From contig NC_091372.1 in NCBI RefSeq assembly GCF_038502225.1, positions 8,441,482 through 8,505,481 of the forward strand: a stretch of DNA of 64,000 nucleotides, written 5' to 3'. This document shows, piece by piece, positions 51,276 to 63,508 of the stretch. Within the stretch, counting starts at the first letter, position 1; every line of letters starts with the position of its first letter. Position numbers and translations under genes: made by a program. The notes below the pieces were generated by a model. The model ran no database searches, was not told where the DNA came from, and was given only the letters and a program-made list of their open reading frames with translations. The stretch is from Cherax quadricarinatus (taxonomy: Eukaryota; Arthropoda; Malacostraca; Decapoda; Parastacidae).

Positions 51276-53075
51276 ACAGGACCAAACACAGCAGGGTCCA
51301 GCCTTCTTGATGGTCCACACACTGGACCAAACACAGCAGGGTCCAGCCTTCTTGATGGTCCACACACTGGACCAAACACAGCAGGGTCCAGCCTTCTTGA
51401 TGGTCCACACACTGGACCAAACACAGCAGGGTCCAGCCTTCTTGATGGTCCACACACTGGACCAAACACAGCAGGGTCCAGCCTTCTTGATGGTCCACAC
51501 ACAGGACCAAACACAGCAGGGTCCAGCCTTCTTGATGGTCCACACACTGCACCAAACACAGCAGGGTCCAGCCTTCCTGATGGTCCACACACAGGACCAA
51601 ACACAGCAGGGTCCAGCCTTCTTGATGGTCCACACACTGGACCAAACACAGCAGGGTCCAGCCTTCTTGATGGTCCACACACTGGACCAAACACAGCAGG
51701 GTCCAGCCTTCTTGATGGTCCACACACTGGACCAAACACAGCAGGGTCCAGCCTTCTTGATGGTCCACACACTGGACCAAACACAGCAGGGTCCAGCCTT
51801 CTTGATGGTCCACACACTGGACCAAACACAGCAGGGTCCAGCCTTCTTGATGGTCCACACACTGGACCAAACACAGCAGGGTCCAGCCTTCTTGATGGTC
51901 CACACACTGCACCAAACACAGCAGGGTCCAGCCTTCTTGATGGTCCACACACTGGACCAAACACAGCAGGGTCCAGCCTTCTTGATGGTCCACACACTGG
52001 ACCAAACACAGCAGGGTCCAGCCTTCTTGATGGTCCACACACTGGACCAAACACAGCAGGGTCCAGCCTTCTTGATGGTCCACACACTGCACCAAACACA
52101 GCAGGGTCCAGCCTTCTTGATGGTCCACACACTGGACCAAACACAGCATTGTCCAGCCTTCTTGATGGTCCACACACTGCACCAAACACACCAGAGTCCA
52201 GCCTTCTTGCTTGTCCACACACTGGACCAAACACAGCAGGGTCCAGCCTTCTTGATGGTCCACACACTGGACCAAACACAGCAGGGTCCGGCCTTCTTGA
52301 TGGTCCACACACTGGACCAAACACAGCAGGGTCCAACCTTCTTGATGATCCACACACTGGACCAAACACAGCAGGGTCCAGCCTTCTTGATGGTCCACAC
52401 ACTGGACCAAACACAGCAGGGTCCAGCCTTCTTGATGGTCCACACACTGGACCAAACACAGCAGGGTCCAGCCTTCTTGATGGTCCACACACTGGACCAA
52501 ACACAGCAGGGTCCAGCCTTCTTGATGGTCCACACACTGGACCAAACACAGCAGGGTCCAGCCTTCTTGATGGTCCACACACTGGACCAAACACAGCAGG
52601 GTCCAGCCTTTTTGATGGTCCACACACAGGACCAAACACAGCAGGGTCCAGCTTTCTTGATGGTCCACACACTGGATCAAACACAGCAGGGTCCAGCCTT
52701 CTTGATGGTCCACACACTGGACCAAACACAGCAGGGTCCAGCCTTCTTGATGGTCCACACACTGCACCAAACACAGCAGGGTCCAGCCTTCTTGATGGTC
52801 CACACACTGCACCAAACACAGCAGGGTCCAGCCTTCTTGATGGTCCACACACTGGACCAAACACAGCAGGGTCCAGCCTTCTTGATGGTCCACACACTGC
52901 ACCAAACACAGCAGGGTCCAGCCTTCTTGATGGTCCACACACTGCACCAAACACAGCAGGGTCCAGCCTTCTTGATGGTCCACACACAGGACCAAACACA
53001 GCAGGGTCCAGCCTTCTTGATGGTCTACACACTGGACCAAACACAGCAGGGTCCAGCCTTCTTGATGGTCCACAT
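51276..53075. repeat. 45-bp tandem satellite, left block (40 copies)
   Basis: 45-bp units with ACCAAACACAGCAGGGTCC and AGCCTTCTTGATGGTCC. GGACC/GCACC and CACAGGACC variants recur. Because 45 = 15 codons and no unit has a stop in several frames, frames of more than 600 codons are open on both strands. They are not genes. Confidence 0.97.
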
Positions 53076-53090
53076 CTCAGTAGTAGTAAC

Positions 53091-53169
53091 CAGTGACTCA
53101 GGCAGAGACGGTTGGTAGTGAGTCATCTACTGGTACACTGGTTACTGGTAACTGGTTACTACTACTGAG
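53091..53169 (+). repeat. 79-bp inverted repeat, left arm
   Basis: Perfect complement of 54360-54438. Just outside it, CTCAGTAGTAGTAAC (53076-53090) can also pair with the inner end of this arm, so the left end alone can fold into a hairpin. Confidence 0.92.
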
Positions 53170-53539
53170 AATGGCGACTTGTTCAAGTATTCGTTCCTTC
53201 CCAGGGGACGCTTTGAGAAGAACTTGACTTGCAACGAGTTATGCCATCTCTTGCTGATGCCACAAGCCGTGCAGAAAGACGTTTCTGTGGCTAGTGTGCT
53301 CACTTGAGTGTTGTTGTTGTCCCTGTGTTTCAGATTGTGATCCCATCCTAGTTGACAGTAGTCAGTGCATTGTAAGAAGTTATTTCTCGAGTAACTTTCA
53401 CATGTTGACGCTTGTAAGTGTAGTTTCTTTATAGTTGATACCTCGTGTCACGGTGTGCGACTCAGAATATCAGCATTGTTCACCGTGTTCATTTCTTTTC
53501 TCCTGTGCTTGCAGTTTGAGATAGTAGATTCGTTCTTCC

Positions 53540-53920
53540 TTGCTCATATTGCGTGTTATAGCGTTAATTTTTCAACAGGGGGGAGTCCCCCACTCCACCG
53601 AGTTTATTCATTCCTCCAGTAAGAAAGAACCGATCCCTTGTGTTCTGGTGATTCGATTCCTGCTCCAGGAAGATCTTATTCTGACTGTGAAGCCACCAGC
53701 ACCCATTAGTGACTTTGTAATGAGCCAAGAATTAGTAATTCCACAGTCACTAGTGATTGTAGCTGTATCTTTTGTAGATACTCGTTCAGACTGTCCTCAG
53801 TCAAGGCATGTGTTAGCCATTGCAGAGGAATTCGATCCTCCCGGAGATGATAACCATTCTGCATATGTCAATCTTACCCTAGCAGAGTTGGGGTTAAATG
53901 TAAATAACCTGTATAGATGA
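53540..53920 (+). CDS. Hypothetical 126-residue frame, unknown
   Basis: Open from an ATG to TGA. It has more ordinary composition than the satellite frames (TVKPPAPISDFVMSQELVI, VLAIAEEFDPPGDDNHSAY, VNLTLAELGLNVNNLYR). No family is recognised. It sits in the interior of the possible LTR-element remnant and could be the end of an element gene, or chance. No start context or neighbour supports translation. The palindrome GGGGGAGTCCCCC lies at its start. Confidence 0.25.
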   Translation: MLILRVIALIFQQGGVPHSTEFIHSSSKKEPIPCVLVIRFLLQEDLILTVKPPAPISDFVMSQELVIPQSLVIVAVSFVDTRSDCPQSRHVLAIAEEFDPPGDDNHSAYVNLTLAELGLNVNNLYR

Positions 53921-54359
53921 ATAATTACAGTATCAACTTATCAGTATTCACGAATTTTTTTTTTGTGTTCACGTTCTCTCCGAATTCTGAGAGTTAACAG
54001 TCTAGATTTGAGTGCACCGAATCTGCCTTTCTGTTAAACACTTCTTTCTTTGTATATATTCCTTCCTCAGAATGCGTAGATCACATGAATACAGATCGAT
54101 CGATCAAATTTTTTTTTATCACTTCTATTGTGTAATCTCAACGTTGAGTTTCATTCGATGAGTTGTGCTATATTATACCTTGTATTGCGTTACAGTTTCA
54201 GTTACGTAAGCTTCCATTCCAATGTTCTACTTATGTATGTTATAATGTTTAATTGTTGTGTACTTTGACATTGTATAGAATCAGCCCAAGCCATATACCT
54301 GCCATCTCTAGTTTGTATTAGTTGTATGTCGGGACGACATACGTTAGCGTAGCCGAGCT

Positions 54360-54438
54360 CTCAGTAGTAGTAACCAGTTACCAGTAACCAGTGTACCAGT
54401 AGATGACTCACTACCAACCGTCTCTGCCTGAGTCACTG
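54360..54438 (-). repeat. 79-bp inverted repeat, right arm
   Basis: Perfect complement of 53091-53169. Confidence 0.92.
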
Positions 54439-54634
54439 TCTGTATTCATATTGTTGCTGACCTAGCAGGATTTCAAGCGCCCCCTCGCCCATGGGCACTC
54501 CTCAGGCAGTCTAGCCAAGGGGCAGAGAGAGGCAGGTTCGGCTGTGGCGCCCTTCCACATACTTCAGTTACAATATACGTACTTCCAGCCTACGTGAGTA
54601 TTTTTACCCAATCCACGTGTTCGAACTCCCACAT

Positions 54635-55695
54635 GATACACACACTGGACCAAACACAGCAGGGTCCAGCCTTCTTGATGGTCCACACACTGCACCAAAC
54701 ACAGCAGGGTCCAGCCTTCTTGATGGTCCACACACTGGACCAAACACAGCAGGGTCCAGCCTTCTTGATGGTCCACACACTGGACCAAACACAGCAGGGT
54801 CCAGCCTTCTTGATGGTCCACACACTGGACCAAACACAGCAGGGTCCAGCCTTCTTGATGGTCCACACACTGGACCAAACACAGCAGGGTCCAGCCTTCT
54901 TGATGGTCCACACACTGGACCAAACACAGCAGGGTCCAGCCTTCTTGATGGTCCACACACTGCACCAAACACAGCAGGGTCCAGCCTTCTTGATGGTCCA
55001 CACACTGGACCAAACACAGCAGGGTCCAGCCTTCTTGATGGTCTACACACTGAACCAAACACAGCAGGGTCCAGCCTTCTTGATGGTCCACACACTGGAC
55101 CAAACACAGCAGGGTCCAGCCTTCTTGATGGTCCACACACTGCACCAAACACAGCAGGGTCCAGCCTTCTTGATGGTCCACACACTGGACCAAACACAGC
55201 AGAGGTCCAGCCTTCTTGATGGTCCACACACTGCACCAAACACAGCAGGGTCCAGCCTTCTTGATGGTCCACACACTGCACCAAACACAGCAGGGTCCAG
55301 CCTTCTTGATGGTCCACACACTGCACCAAACACAGCAGGGTCCAGCCTTCTTGATGGTCCACACACTGGACCAAACACAGCAGGGTCCAGCCTTCTTGAT
55401 GGTCCACACACTGCACCAAACACAGCAGGGTCCAGCCTTCTTGATGGTCCACACACTGGACCAAACACAGCAGGGTCCAGCCTTCTTGATGGTCCACACA
55501 CTGCACCAAACACAGCAGGGTCCAGCCTTCTTGATGGTCCACACACTGCACCAAACACAGCAGGGTCCAGCCTTCTTGATGGTCCACACACTGCACCAAA
55601 CACAGCAGGGTCCAGCCTTCTTGATGGTCCACACACTGCACCAAACACAGCAGGGTCCAGCCTTCTTGATGGTCCACACACTGGACCAAACACTA
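54635..55695. repeat. 45-bp tandem satellite, right block (23 copies)
   Basis: Same unit as 51276-53075. One unit near 55200 has an extra A (CAGAGGTCC), shifting the frame of the repeat. It ends at CCAAACACTACCCTCC. Confidence 0.97.
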
Positions 55696-56036
55696 CCCTC
55701 CGGGGAACACAATAAACACAACTCACACTGACAAGGTCAAAATCTTCTTCTTCAGGATACGTGGAGTCAGCTATGAGGTTCTAACATAACGGAATACAAT
55801 CTAATATCCCTGTTAGACAGAGAACAAAAACACCCACGAAGACGTACTTAGATGAAGGACCTAACTAAATCCCTCTACAGGACATGTTTCATACTTGGAA
55901 AGTGCAGAATGAAGGGTGTTATGACAGAGGTATACACGTGGAAGACAGGTAAACACGATAATAGAAAAACAGAACAGGATAACCTGCAACTGGAAGGAGT
56001 AGTACAAGAACAAATATCCTTACAGATGTGTGTTCC
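55696..56036. other. Spacer with a possible LINE-D relic
   Basis: Mostly unrecognised. 55905-55965 encodes MKGVMTEVYTWKTGKHD, similar to MIEVYKWKTGINKGD of LINE-D on the opposite strand at 45 kb; a weak match only. Confidence 0.35.
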
Positions 56037-59000
56037 ATCCAGTAGATGGAACACAGGTATAAACCTTCCAGTAGATGCAACACATGTATAAACCTTCCAG
56101 TAGATGGAACACATGTATAAACCTTCCAGTAGATGGAACACATGTATAAACCTTCCAGTAGATGGAACACAGATATAAACCTTCCAGTAGATGGAACACA
56201 GGTATAAACCATCCAGTAGATGGAACACAGATATAAACCTTCCAGTAGATGGAACACAGATATAAACCATCCAGTAGATGGAACACAGATATAAACCTTC
56301 CAGTAGATGGAACACAGGTATAAACCTTCCAGTAGATGGAACACAGGTATAAACCTTCCAGTAGATGGAACACAGGTATAAACCTTCCAGTAGATGGAAC
56401 ACAGGTATAAACCTTCCAGTAGATGGAACACAGGTATAAACCTTCCAGTAGATGGAACAAAGATATAAACCATCCAGTAGGTGGAATACAGATATAAACC
56501 ATCCAGTAGATGGAACACAGATATAAACCATCCAGTAGGTGGAACACAGATATAAACCTTCCAGTAGATGGAACACAGATATAAACCATCCAGTAGATGG
56601 AACACAGATATAAACCATCCAGTAGATGGAACACAGATATAAACCATCCAGTAGATGGAACACAGATATAAACCATCCAGTAGATGGAACACAGATATAA
56701 ACCATCCAGTAGATGGAACACAGTAGATGGAACACAGATATAAACCTTCCAGTAGATGAAACACAGATATAAACCTTACAGTAGATGGAACATAGGTATA
56801 AACCTTCCAGTAGATGGAACACAGGTATAAACCTTAAAGTAGATGAAACACAGATATAAACCTTACAGTAGGTGGAACACAGATATAAACCTTCCAGTAG
56901 ATGGAACACAGATATAAACCTTCCAGTAGATGGAACACAGATATAAACCATCCAGTAGATGGAACACAGATATAAACCTTCCAGTAGATGGAACACAGGT
57001 ATAAACCTTCCAGTAGATGGAACACAGGTATAAACCTTCCAGTAGATGGAACACAGATATAAACCTTCCAGTAGATGGAACACAGATATAAACCTTCCAG
57101 TAGATGGAACACAGATATAAACCATCCAGTAGATGGAACACAGGTATAAACCTTCCAGTAGATGGAACACAGGTGTAAACCATCCAGTAGATGGAACACA
57201 GGTATAAACCTTCCAGTAGATGGAACACAGATATAAACCATCCAGTAGATGGAACACAGGTATAAACCTTCCAGTAGATGGAACACAGATATAAACCATC
57301 CAGTAGATGGAACACAGATATAAACCTTCCAGTAGATGGAACACAGATATAAACCATAGATGGAACACAGGTATAAACTATCCAGTAGATGGAACACAGA
57401 TATAAACCATCCAGTAGATGGAACACAGATATAAACCATCCAGTAGATGGAACACAGATATAAACCTTCCAGTAGATGGAACACAGATATAAACCTTCCA
57501 GTAGATGGAACACAGGTATAAACCATCCAGTAGATGGAACACAGGTATAAACCTTCCAGTAGATGAAAAACAGATATAAACCATCCAGTAGATGGAACAC
57601 AGATATAAACCTTCCAGTAGATGGAACACAGATATAAACCATCCAGTAGATGGAACACAGATATAAACCATCCAGTAGATGGAACACAGGTATAAACCAT
57701 CCAGTAGATGGAACGCATATATAAACCTTCTAGGAGATGGAACACAGATATAAACCTTCCAGTAGATGGAACACAGGTATAAACCATCCAGTAGATGGAA
57801 CACAGATATAAACCATCCAGTAGATGGAACACAGATATAAACCATCCAGTAGATGGAACACAGATATAAACCATCCAGTAGATGGAACACAGGTATAAAC
57901 CATCCAGTAGATGGAACACAGATATATACCATCCAGTAGATGGAACACACGTCTAAACCTTCCAGTAGATGGAACACAGATATAAACCATCCAGTAGGTG
58001 GAACACAGGTATAAACCATCCAGTAGATGGAACACAGGTATAAACCTTCCAGTAGATGGAACACAGATATAAACCATCCAGTAGGTGGAACACAGATGTA
58101 AACCTTCCAGTAGGTGGAACACCGATATAAACTATCCAGTAGATGGAACCCATCCAGTAGATGAGTAGATGGAACACAGGTATGGAAACAGATATAAACC
58201 ATCCAGTAGACCATCCAGTAGATGGAACACAGGTATAAACCTTCCAGTAGATGGAACACAGATATAAACCATCCAGTAGATGGAACACAGATATAAACCT
58301 TCCAGTAGATGGAACACAGGTATAAACCTTCCAGTAGATGGAACACAGGTATAAACCTTCCAGTAGATGGAACACAGATATAAACCTTCCAGTAGATGGA
58401 ACACAGGTATAAACCATCCAGTAGATGGAACACAGATATAAACCATCCAGTAGATGGAACACAGATATAAACCATCCAGTAGATGGAACACAGATATAAA
58501 CCATCCAGTAGGTGGAACACAGATATAAACCATCCAGTAGATGGAACACAGATATAAACCATCCAGTAGATGGAACACAGATATAAACCATCCAGTAGAT
58601 GGAACACAGGTATAAACCATCCAGTAGATGGAACACAGGTATAAACCATCCAGTAGATGGAACACAGGTATAAACCATCCAGTAGGTGGAACACAGATAT
58701 AAACCATCCAGTAGATGGAACACAGGTATAAACCATCCAGTAGATGGAACACAGGTAAACTAAGTACACAGATATAAACCAGTAGATGGAACACAGGTAT
58801 AAACCATCCAGTAGATGGAACACAGGTATAAACCATCCAGTAGATGGAACACAGATATAAACCATCCAGTAGATGGAACACAGATATAAACCATCCAGTA
58901 GATGGAACACAGGTATAAACCATCCAGTAGATGGAACACAGATATAAACCATCCAGTAGGTGGAACACAGGTATAAAGCATCCAGTAGATGGAACACAGG

Positions 59001-59595
59001 TATAAACCATCCAGTAGATGGAACACAGGTATAAACCATCCAGTAGATGGAACACAGATATAAACCATCCAGTAGGTGGAACACAGGTATAAACCATCCA
59101 GTAGATGGAACACAGATATAAACCATCCAGTAGATGGAACACAGGTATAAACCATCCAGTAGATGGAACACAGATATAAACCATCCAGTAGATGGAACAC
59201 AGGTATAAACCATCCAGTAGATGGAACACAGGTATAAACCATCCAGTAGATGGAACACAGATATAAACCATCCAGTAGATGGAACACAGATATAAACCAT
59301 CCAGTAGATGGAACACAGATATAAACCATCCAGTAGATGGAACACAGGTATAAACCTTCCAGTAGATGGAACACAGGTATAAACCATCCAGTAGATGGAA
59401 CACAGGTATAAACCATCCAGTAGATGGAACACAGGTATAAACCATCCAGTAGGTGGAACACAGATATAAACCATCCAGTAGATGGAACACAGGTATAAAC
59501 CATCCAGTAGATGGAACACAGATATAAACCATCCAGTAGATGGAACACAGATATAAACCATCCAGTAGATGGAACACAGATATAAACCATCCATG
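56037..59595. repeat. 29-bp tandem satellite (about 122 copies)
   Basis: Units with ACAGATATAAACCATCCAGT and AGATGGAAC. Two binary variants (ACAGA/ACAGG and CCATCC/CCTTCC) alternate in domains; CCATCC dominates above 58.4 kb. Irregular joins lie at 56718, 57355, 58150-58215 and 58755. Minus-strand frames up to about 750 codons are open only because of the period. Confidence 0.97.
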
Positions 59596-59734
59596 TGGTG
59601 GGAACACCACGTAGACAAACACATAAGTTAAACACATGGTGTTGACAAAACACGTGAGATGCGGGAAGCGTGTTGGACGACAAATTGAGGGCAAGAGAGA
59701 AGTGGTAATTTACACAGACTTGAGAGTTGTTATT
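59596..59734. other. Short spacer
   Basis: Nothing recognised apart from GTGGTGGGAACACCAC, a short hairpin. Confidence 0.4.
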
Positions 59735-60005
59735 ACGGTCTGCAGACCCACGACCTCTTGTGGTCACAGACCTCACCACGCAACACTGCTACGACCTTCT
59801 GTGGACACAAACCTCTACCACCATGTAACACTGGTACGACTTCTTAGGATCACAAATCTCTACCACCATGCAACACTGCTACGACCTTCTGTGGTCACAA
59901 ACCTCTACCACCATGTAACACTGGTACGACCTCTTAGGATCACAAATCTCTACCACCATGCAACACTGGTACGACCTCTTGTGGTCAGAAACCTCTACCA
60001 CCATG
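59735..60005. repeat. 45-bp tandem repeat, 5-6 copies
   Basis: Units with ACCTCTACCACCATGTAACAC and TGGTACGACCTCTT. Two variant types (TTAGGATCACAAAT, TGTGGTCACAAAC) alternate, giving a 90-bp higher order. Unrelated to the 45-bp satellite at 51-55 kb. Confidence 0.9.
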
Positions 60006-60039
60006 CACCACGCAGGAACGCACTGGTATATACAGAGAA

Positions 60040-60149
60040 GGATCGCAGTCAGCAGGATTCGAACCCGCGTCAGGGAAGGCTGGCAGAATTCTCAAGTGGC
60101 GCTCTGTGTTTACAAAGATCATCTTGTGGTTATAATCATAACCATATAT
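60040..60149 (-). mobile_element. tRNA-like SINE fragment
   Basis: The minus strand has a B-box CGCGGGTTCGAATCC near 60058-60072 and a short body. The A-box region is not clear, so this is tentative. Confidence 0.4.
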
Positions 60150-60291
60150 ATATATTTTTTTTTAAGGGATGGAGGAGTAAGCCAGTGGAAGGCCTCGGTC
60201 AGATGACCAAAAGCTCCAGCTGTGGGCAATCATATGATTAAGACCAGCGTTAGAAAACACTTGTTCTGTTTCCTGACACACCTTACCTTAC
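60150..60291 (+). repeat. Dispersed SINE-like repeat R, copy 3
   Basis: After a T run: GTAAGCCAGTGGAAGGCCTC, GGTCAGATGACC, TTTCCTGAC, ending ACACCTTACCTTAC. Confidence 0.75.
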
Positions 60292-60747
60292 TCTCCCTGC
60301 TCCACGAGCTTTATCGTGCCTCTTCTTAAAGCTATGTGTGGATCCTGCTTCCACTACATCACTCTCCAGACTGTTCCATTTCCTGACAACTCTAAGGCTG
60401 AAGAAGTACTTCCTAACATCCCTGTGACTCAACTGATTCTTCAACTTCCAGTTGTGACCCCTTGTTGCTGTGTCCCATCTCTGGAACATCCTGTCCCTAA
60501 ACCACCTTGTCAACTCCTCTCGGTATTTTGTATGTAGTTATCATGTCTTTCCTTTCTCTCCTGTCCTCCAGTGTCGTCAGAATGGGTTCTCTTAACCTCT
60601 CCTCGGAGGACGTACCCCTTAGCTCCGGGACTAGTCTTGTTCCAAACCTTTGCACCTTCTCTAATTTCTTGACGTGCTTGACCAGGTGTGGGTTCCATAT
60701 TGGTGCTGCATATTCCAATATGGGCCTGACGTACACGGTGTACAGCA
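60292..60747 (-). mobile_element. LINE-B fragment, copy 1 of a cluster
   Basis: The minus strand encodes the LINE-B C-terminal region (VRPILEYAAPIWNPHLVKHV, MFQRWDTATRGHNWKLKNQ, HRDVRKYFFSLRVVRKWN) with one frame change near 60500. The 3' UTR end is cut off at repeat R. The 5' end stops at 60747, where a GT run and the next LINE-B copy begin. Confidence 0.85.
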
Positions 60748-60756
60748 GTGTACTGT

Positions 60757-60774
60757 GTGTGCGTGTGTGTGTGT
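60757..60774. repeat. (GT)n between LINE-B copies
   Basis: Short GT run at the 3' terminus (GTACTCACC) of the next copy. Confidence 0.85.
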
Positions 60775-62690
60775 ACTCACCTAGTTGAGGTTGCGGGGGT
60801 CGAGTCCGAGCTCCTGGCCCCGCCTCTTCACTGATCGCTACTAGGTCACTCTCCCTGAGCCGTGAGCTTTATCATACCTCTGCTTAAAGCTATGTATGGA
60901 TCCTGCCTCCACTACATCGCTTCCCAAACTATTCCACTTACTGACTACTCTGTGGCTGAAGACATACTTCCTAACATCCCTGTGATTCATCTGTGTCTTC
61001 AGCTTCCAACTGTGTCCCCTTGTTACTGTGTCCAATCTCTGGAACATCCACTCTTTGTCCACCTTGTCAATTCCTCTCAGTATTTTGTATGTCGTTATCA
61101 TGTCCCCCCTATCTCTCCTGTCCTCCAGTGTCGTCAGGTTGATTTCCCTTAACCTCTCCTCGTAGGACATACCTCTTAGCTCTGGGACTAGTCTTGTTGC
61201 AAACCTTTGCACTTTCTCTAGTTTCTTTACGTGCTTGGCTAGGTGTGGGTTCCAAACTGGTGCCGCATACTCCAATATGGGCCTAACGTATACGGTGTAC
61301 AGGGTCCTGAACGATTCCTTATTAAGATGTCGGAATGCTGTTCTGAGGTTTGCTAGGCGCCCATATGCTGCAGCAGTTATTTGGTTGATGTGCGCTTCAG
61401 GAGATGTGCCTGGTGTTATACTCACCCCAAGATCTTTTTCCTTGAGTGAGGTTTGTAGTCTCTGACCCCCTAGACTGTACTCCGTCTGCGGCCTTCTTTG
61501 CCCTTCCCCAATCTTCATGACTTTGCACTTGGTGGGATTGAACTCCAGGAGCCAATTGCTGGACCAGGTCTGCAGCCTGTCCAGATCCCTTTGTAGTTCT
61601 GCCTGGTCTTCGATCGAGTGTATTCTTCTCATCAACTTCACGTCATCTGCAAACAGGGACACCTCAGAGTCTATTCCTTCCGTCATGTCGTTCACAAATA
61701 CCAGAAACAGCACTGGTCCTAGGACTGACCCCTGCGGGACCCCGCTGGTCACAGGTGCCCACTCTGACACCTCGCCACGTACCATGACTCGCTGCTGTCT
61801 TCCTGACAAGTATTCCCTGATCCATTGTAGTGCCTTCCCTGTTATCCCTGCTTGGTCCTCCAGTTTTTGCACCAATCTCTTGTGTGGAACTGTGTCAAAC
61901 GCCTTCTTGCAGTCCAAGAAAATGCAATCCACCCACCCCTCTCTCTCTTGTCTTGCTGCTGTCACCATGTCATAGAACTCCAGTAGGTTTGTGACACAGG
62001 ATTTCCCGTCCCTGAAACCATGCTGGCTGCTGTTGATGAGATCATTCCTTTCTAGGTGTTCCACCACTCTTCTCCTGATAATCTTCTCCATGATTTTGCA
62101 TACTATACATGTCAGTGACACTGGTCTGTAGTTTAATGCTTCATGTCTGTCTCCTTTTTTAAAGATTGGGACTACATTTGCTGTCTTCCATGCCTCAGGC
62201 AATCTCCCTGTTTCGATAGATGTATTGAATATTGTTGTTAGGGGTACACATAGCGCCTCTGCTCCCTCTCTCAATACCCATGGGGAGATGTTATCTGGCC
62301 CCATTGCCTTTGAGGTATCTAGCTCACTCAGAAGCCTCTTCACTTCTTCCTCGGTTGTGTGCACTGTGTCCAGCACATGGTGGTGTGCCCCACCTCTCCG
62401 TCTTTCTGGAGTCCCTTCTGTCTCCTCTGTGAACACTTCTTTGAATCTCTTGTTGAGTTCTTCACATACTTCACGGTCATTTCCTGTTGTCTCTCCTCCT
62501 TCCTTCCTTAGCCTGATTACCTGGTCCTTGACTGTTGTTTTCCTCCTGATGTGGCTGTACAACAGTTTCGGGTCAGATTTGGCTTTCGCTGCTATGTCAT
62601 TTTCATATTGTCTTTGGGCCTCCCTTCTTATCTGTGCATATTCGTTTCTGGCTCTACGACTGTTCTCCTTATTCTCCTGGGTCCTTTGTG
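60772..62690 (-). mobile_element. LINE-B, longest copy in the window
   Basis: 3' terminus TACTCACCTAGTTGAGGTTG at the left, open RT frame, 5' truncation at 62690 directly into a GT run. Nearly identical to 36536-37762. Confidence 0.93.
60841..62688 (-). CDS. LINE-B reverse transcriptase, open but 5'-truncated
   Basis: About 615 residues without a stop. The first ATG is at 62562, but the frame is open up to the GT run (ENSRRARNEYAQIRRE...), so the true start is lost. In order: a pre-RT linker (RRKTTVKDQVIRLRKEGG); RT entry ELDTSKAMGPDNISPWVL; AWKTANVVPIFKKGDRHEAL; NYRPVSLTCIVCKIMEKIIR; HGFRDGKSCVTNLLEFYD; motif A FLDCKKAFDTVPH; motif B SGVPQGSVLGPVLF; motif C FADD; thumb; C-terminal tail ending KAHGSGRVT. 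All RT catalytic motifs look intact. The endonuclease expected upstream is missing. CR1/Jockey-like; it may still be recent enough to share a source with the 36.5 kb copy. Confidence 0.93.
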   Translation of the reverse strand, partial: QRTQENKENSRRARNEYAQIRREAQRQYENDIAAKAKSDPKLLYSHIRRKTTVKDQVIRLRKEGGETTGNDREVCEELNKRFKEVFTEETEGTPERRRGGAHHHVLDTVHTTEEEVKRLLSELDTSKAMGPDNISPWVLREGAEALCVPLTTIFNTSIETGRLPEAWKTANVVPIFKKGDRHEALNYRPVSLTCIVCKIMEKIIRRRVVEHLERNDLINSSQHGFRDGKSCVTNLLEFYDMVTAARQEREGWVDCIFLDCKKAFDTVPHKRLVQKLEDQAGITGKALQWIREYLSGRQQRVMVRGEVSEWAPVTSGVPQGSVLGPVLFLVFVNDMTEGIDSEVSLFADDVKLMRRIHSIEDQAELQRDLDRLQTWSSNWLLEFNPTKCKVMKIGEGQRRPQTEYSLGGQRLQTSLKEKDLGVSITPGTSPEAHINQITAAAYGRLANLRTAFRHLNKESFRTLYTVYVRPILEYAAPVWNPHLAKHVKKLEKVQRFATRLVPELRGMSYEERLREINLTTLEDRRDRGDMITTYKILRGIDKVDKEWMFQRLDTVTRGHSWKLKTQMNHRDVRKYVFSHRVVSKWNSLGSDVVEAGSIHSFKQRYDKAHGSGRVT

Positions 62691-62708
62691 TGTGTGTGTG
62701 TGTGTGTA
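62690..62708. repeat. (GT)n between LINE-B copies
   Basis: Nine GT repeats joining the 5' end of one LINE-B copy to the 3' end of the next. Confidence 0.93.
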
Positions 62709-63508
62709 CTCACCTATTTGTACTCACCTATTTGTGGTTGCAGGGGTCGATTCATAGCTCCTGGGCCCGCCTCTTCACTGATTGCTACTAGGTCCTCTCT
62801 CTCCCTGCTCCATGAGCTTTATCATACCTCGCCTTAAAACTATGTATGGTTCCCGCCTCCACTACGTCACTTTCTAGGCTATTCCACGCCTTGACTACTC
62901 TATGACTGAAGAAATACTTCCTAACATCCCTTTGATTCATCTGAGTCTTCAACTTCCAATTGTGACCTCTTGTGTCTGTGTCCCATCTCTGGAACATCCC
63001 GTCTTTGTCCACCTTGTCTATTCCGCGCAGTATTTTATATGTCGTTATCATGTCTCCCCTGACCCTCCTTGCCTCCAGTGTCGTAAGGCCGATTTCCCTC
63101 AACCTTTCTTCGTAGGACAATCCCCGTAGCTCTGGGACTAGTCTTGTTGCAAACCTTTGCACTTTCTCTAATTTCTTGACGTGCTTGACTAGGTGTGGAT
63201 TCCAAACTGGTGCTGCATACTCCAGTATGGGCCTGACGTAAATGGTATACAGAGTCTTGAACGACTCCTTACTGAGGTATCGGAACGCTATCCGTAGGTT
63301 TGCCAGGCGCCCGTATGCTGCAGCAGTTATCTGATTGATGTGCGCCTCAGGAGATATGCTCGGTGTTATACTCACCCCCAGATCTTTTTCCTTGAGTGAG
63401 GTTTGCAGTCTTTGGCCATCTAAACTATATTGTGTCTGCGGTCTTCTTTGCCCTACCCCAATCTTCATGACTTTGCATTTGGTGGGGTTAAACTCAAGGA
63501 GCCAGTTG

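Larger units (their letters stand above)
53076..54634 (+). mobile_element. Possible LTR-retrotransposon remnant splitting the 45-bp satellite
   Basis: Non-repetitive 1.56 kb between two blocks of one satellite, with CCACAT at both edges (53070-53075, 54629-54634) as a candidate target duplication. 53091-53169 and 54360-54438 are perfect 79-bp inverted repeats. The right end from about 54328 (TGTATGTCGGGACGACATAC, a TG start with a hairpin) to 54634 looks like an LTR. The left arm would then be an inverted piece of it. No pol gene is present, so the class is uncertain. Confidence 0.45.

Noticed and set aside
53540..53920. A host gene in the unique stretch between the two 45-bp arrays
   Set aside because: The stretch has element-like inverted repeats and a candidate target duplication, and the 126-residue frame has no recognised domain. 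It is kept only as a low-confidence hypothetical frame.
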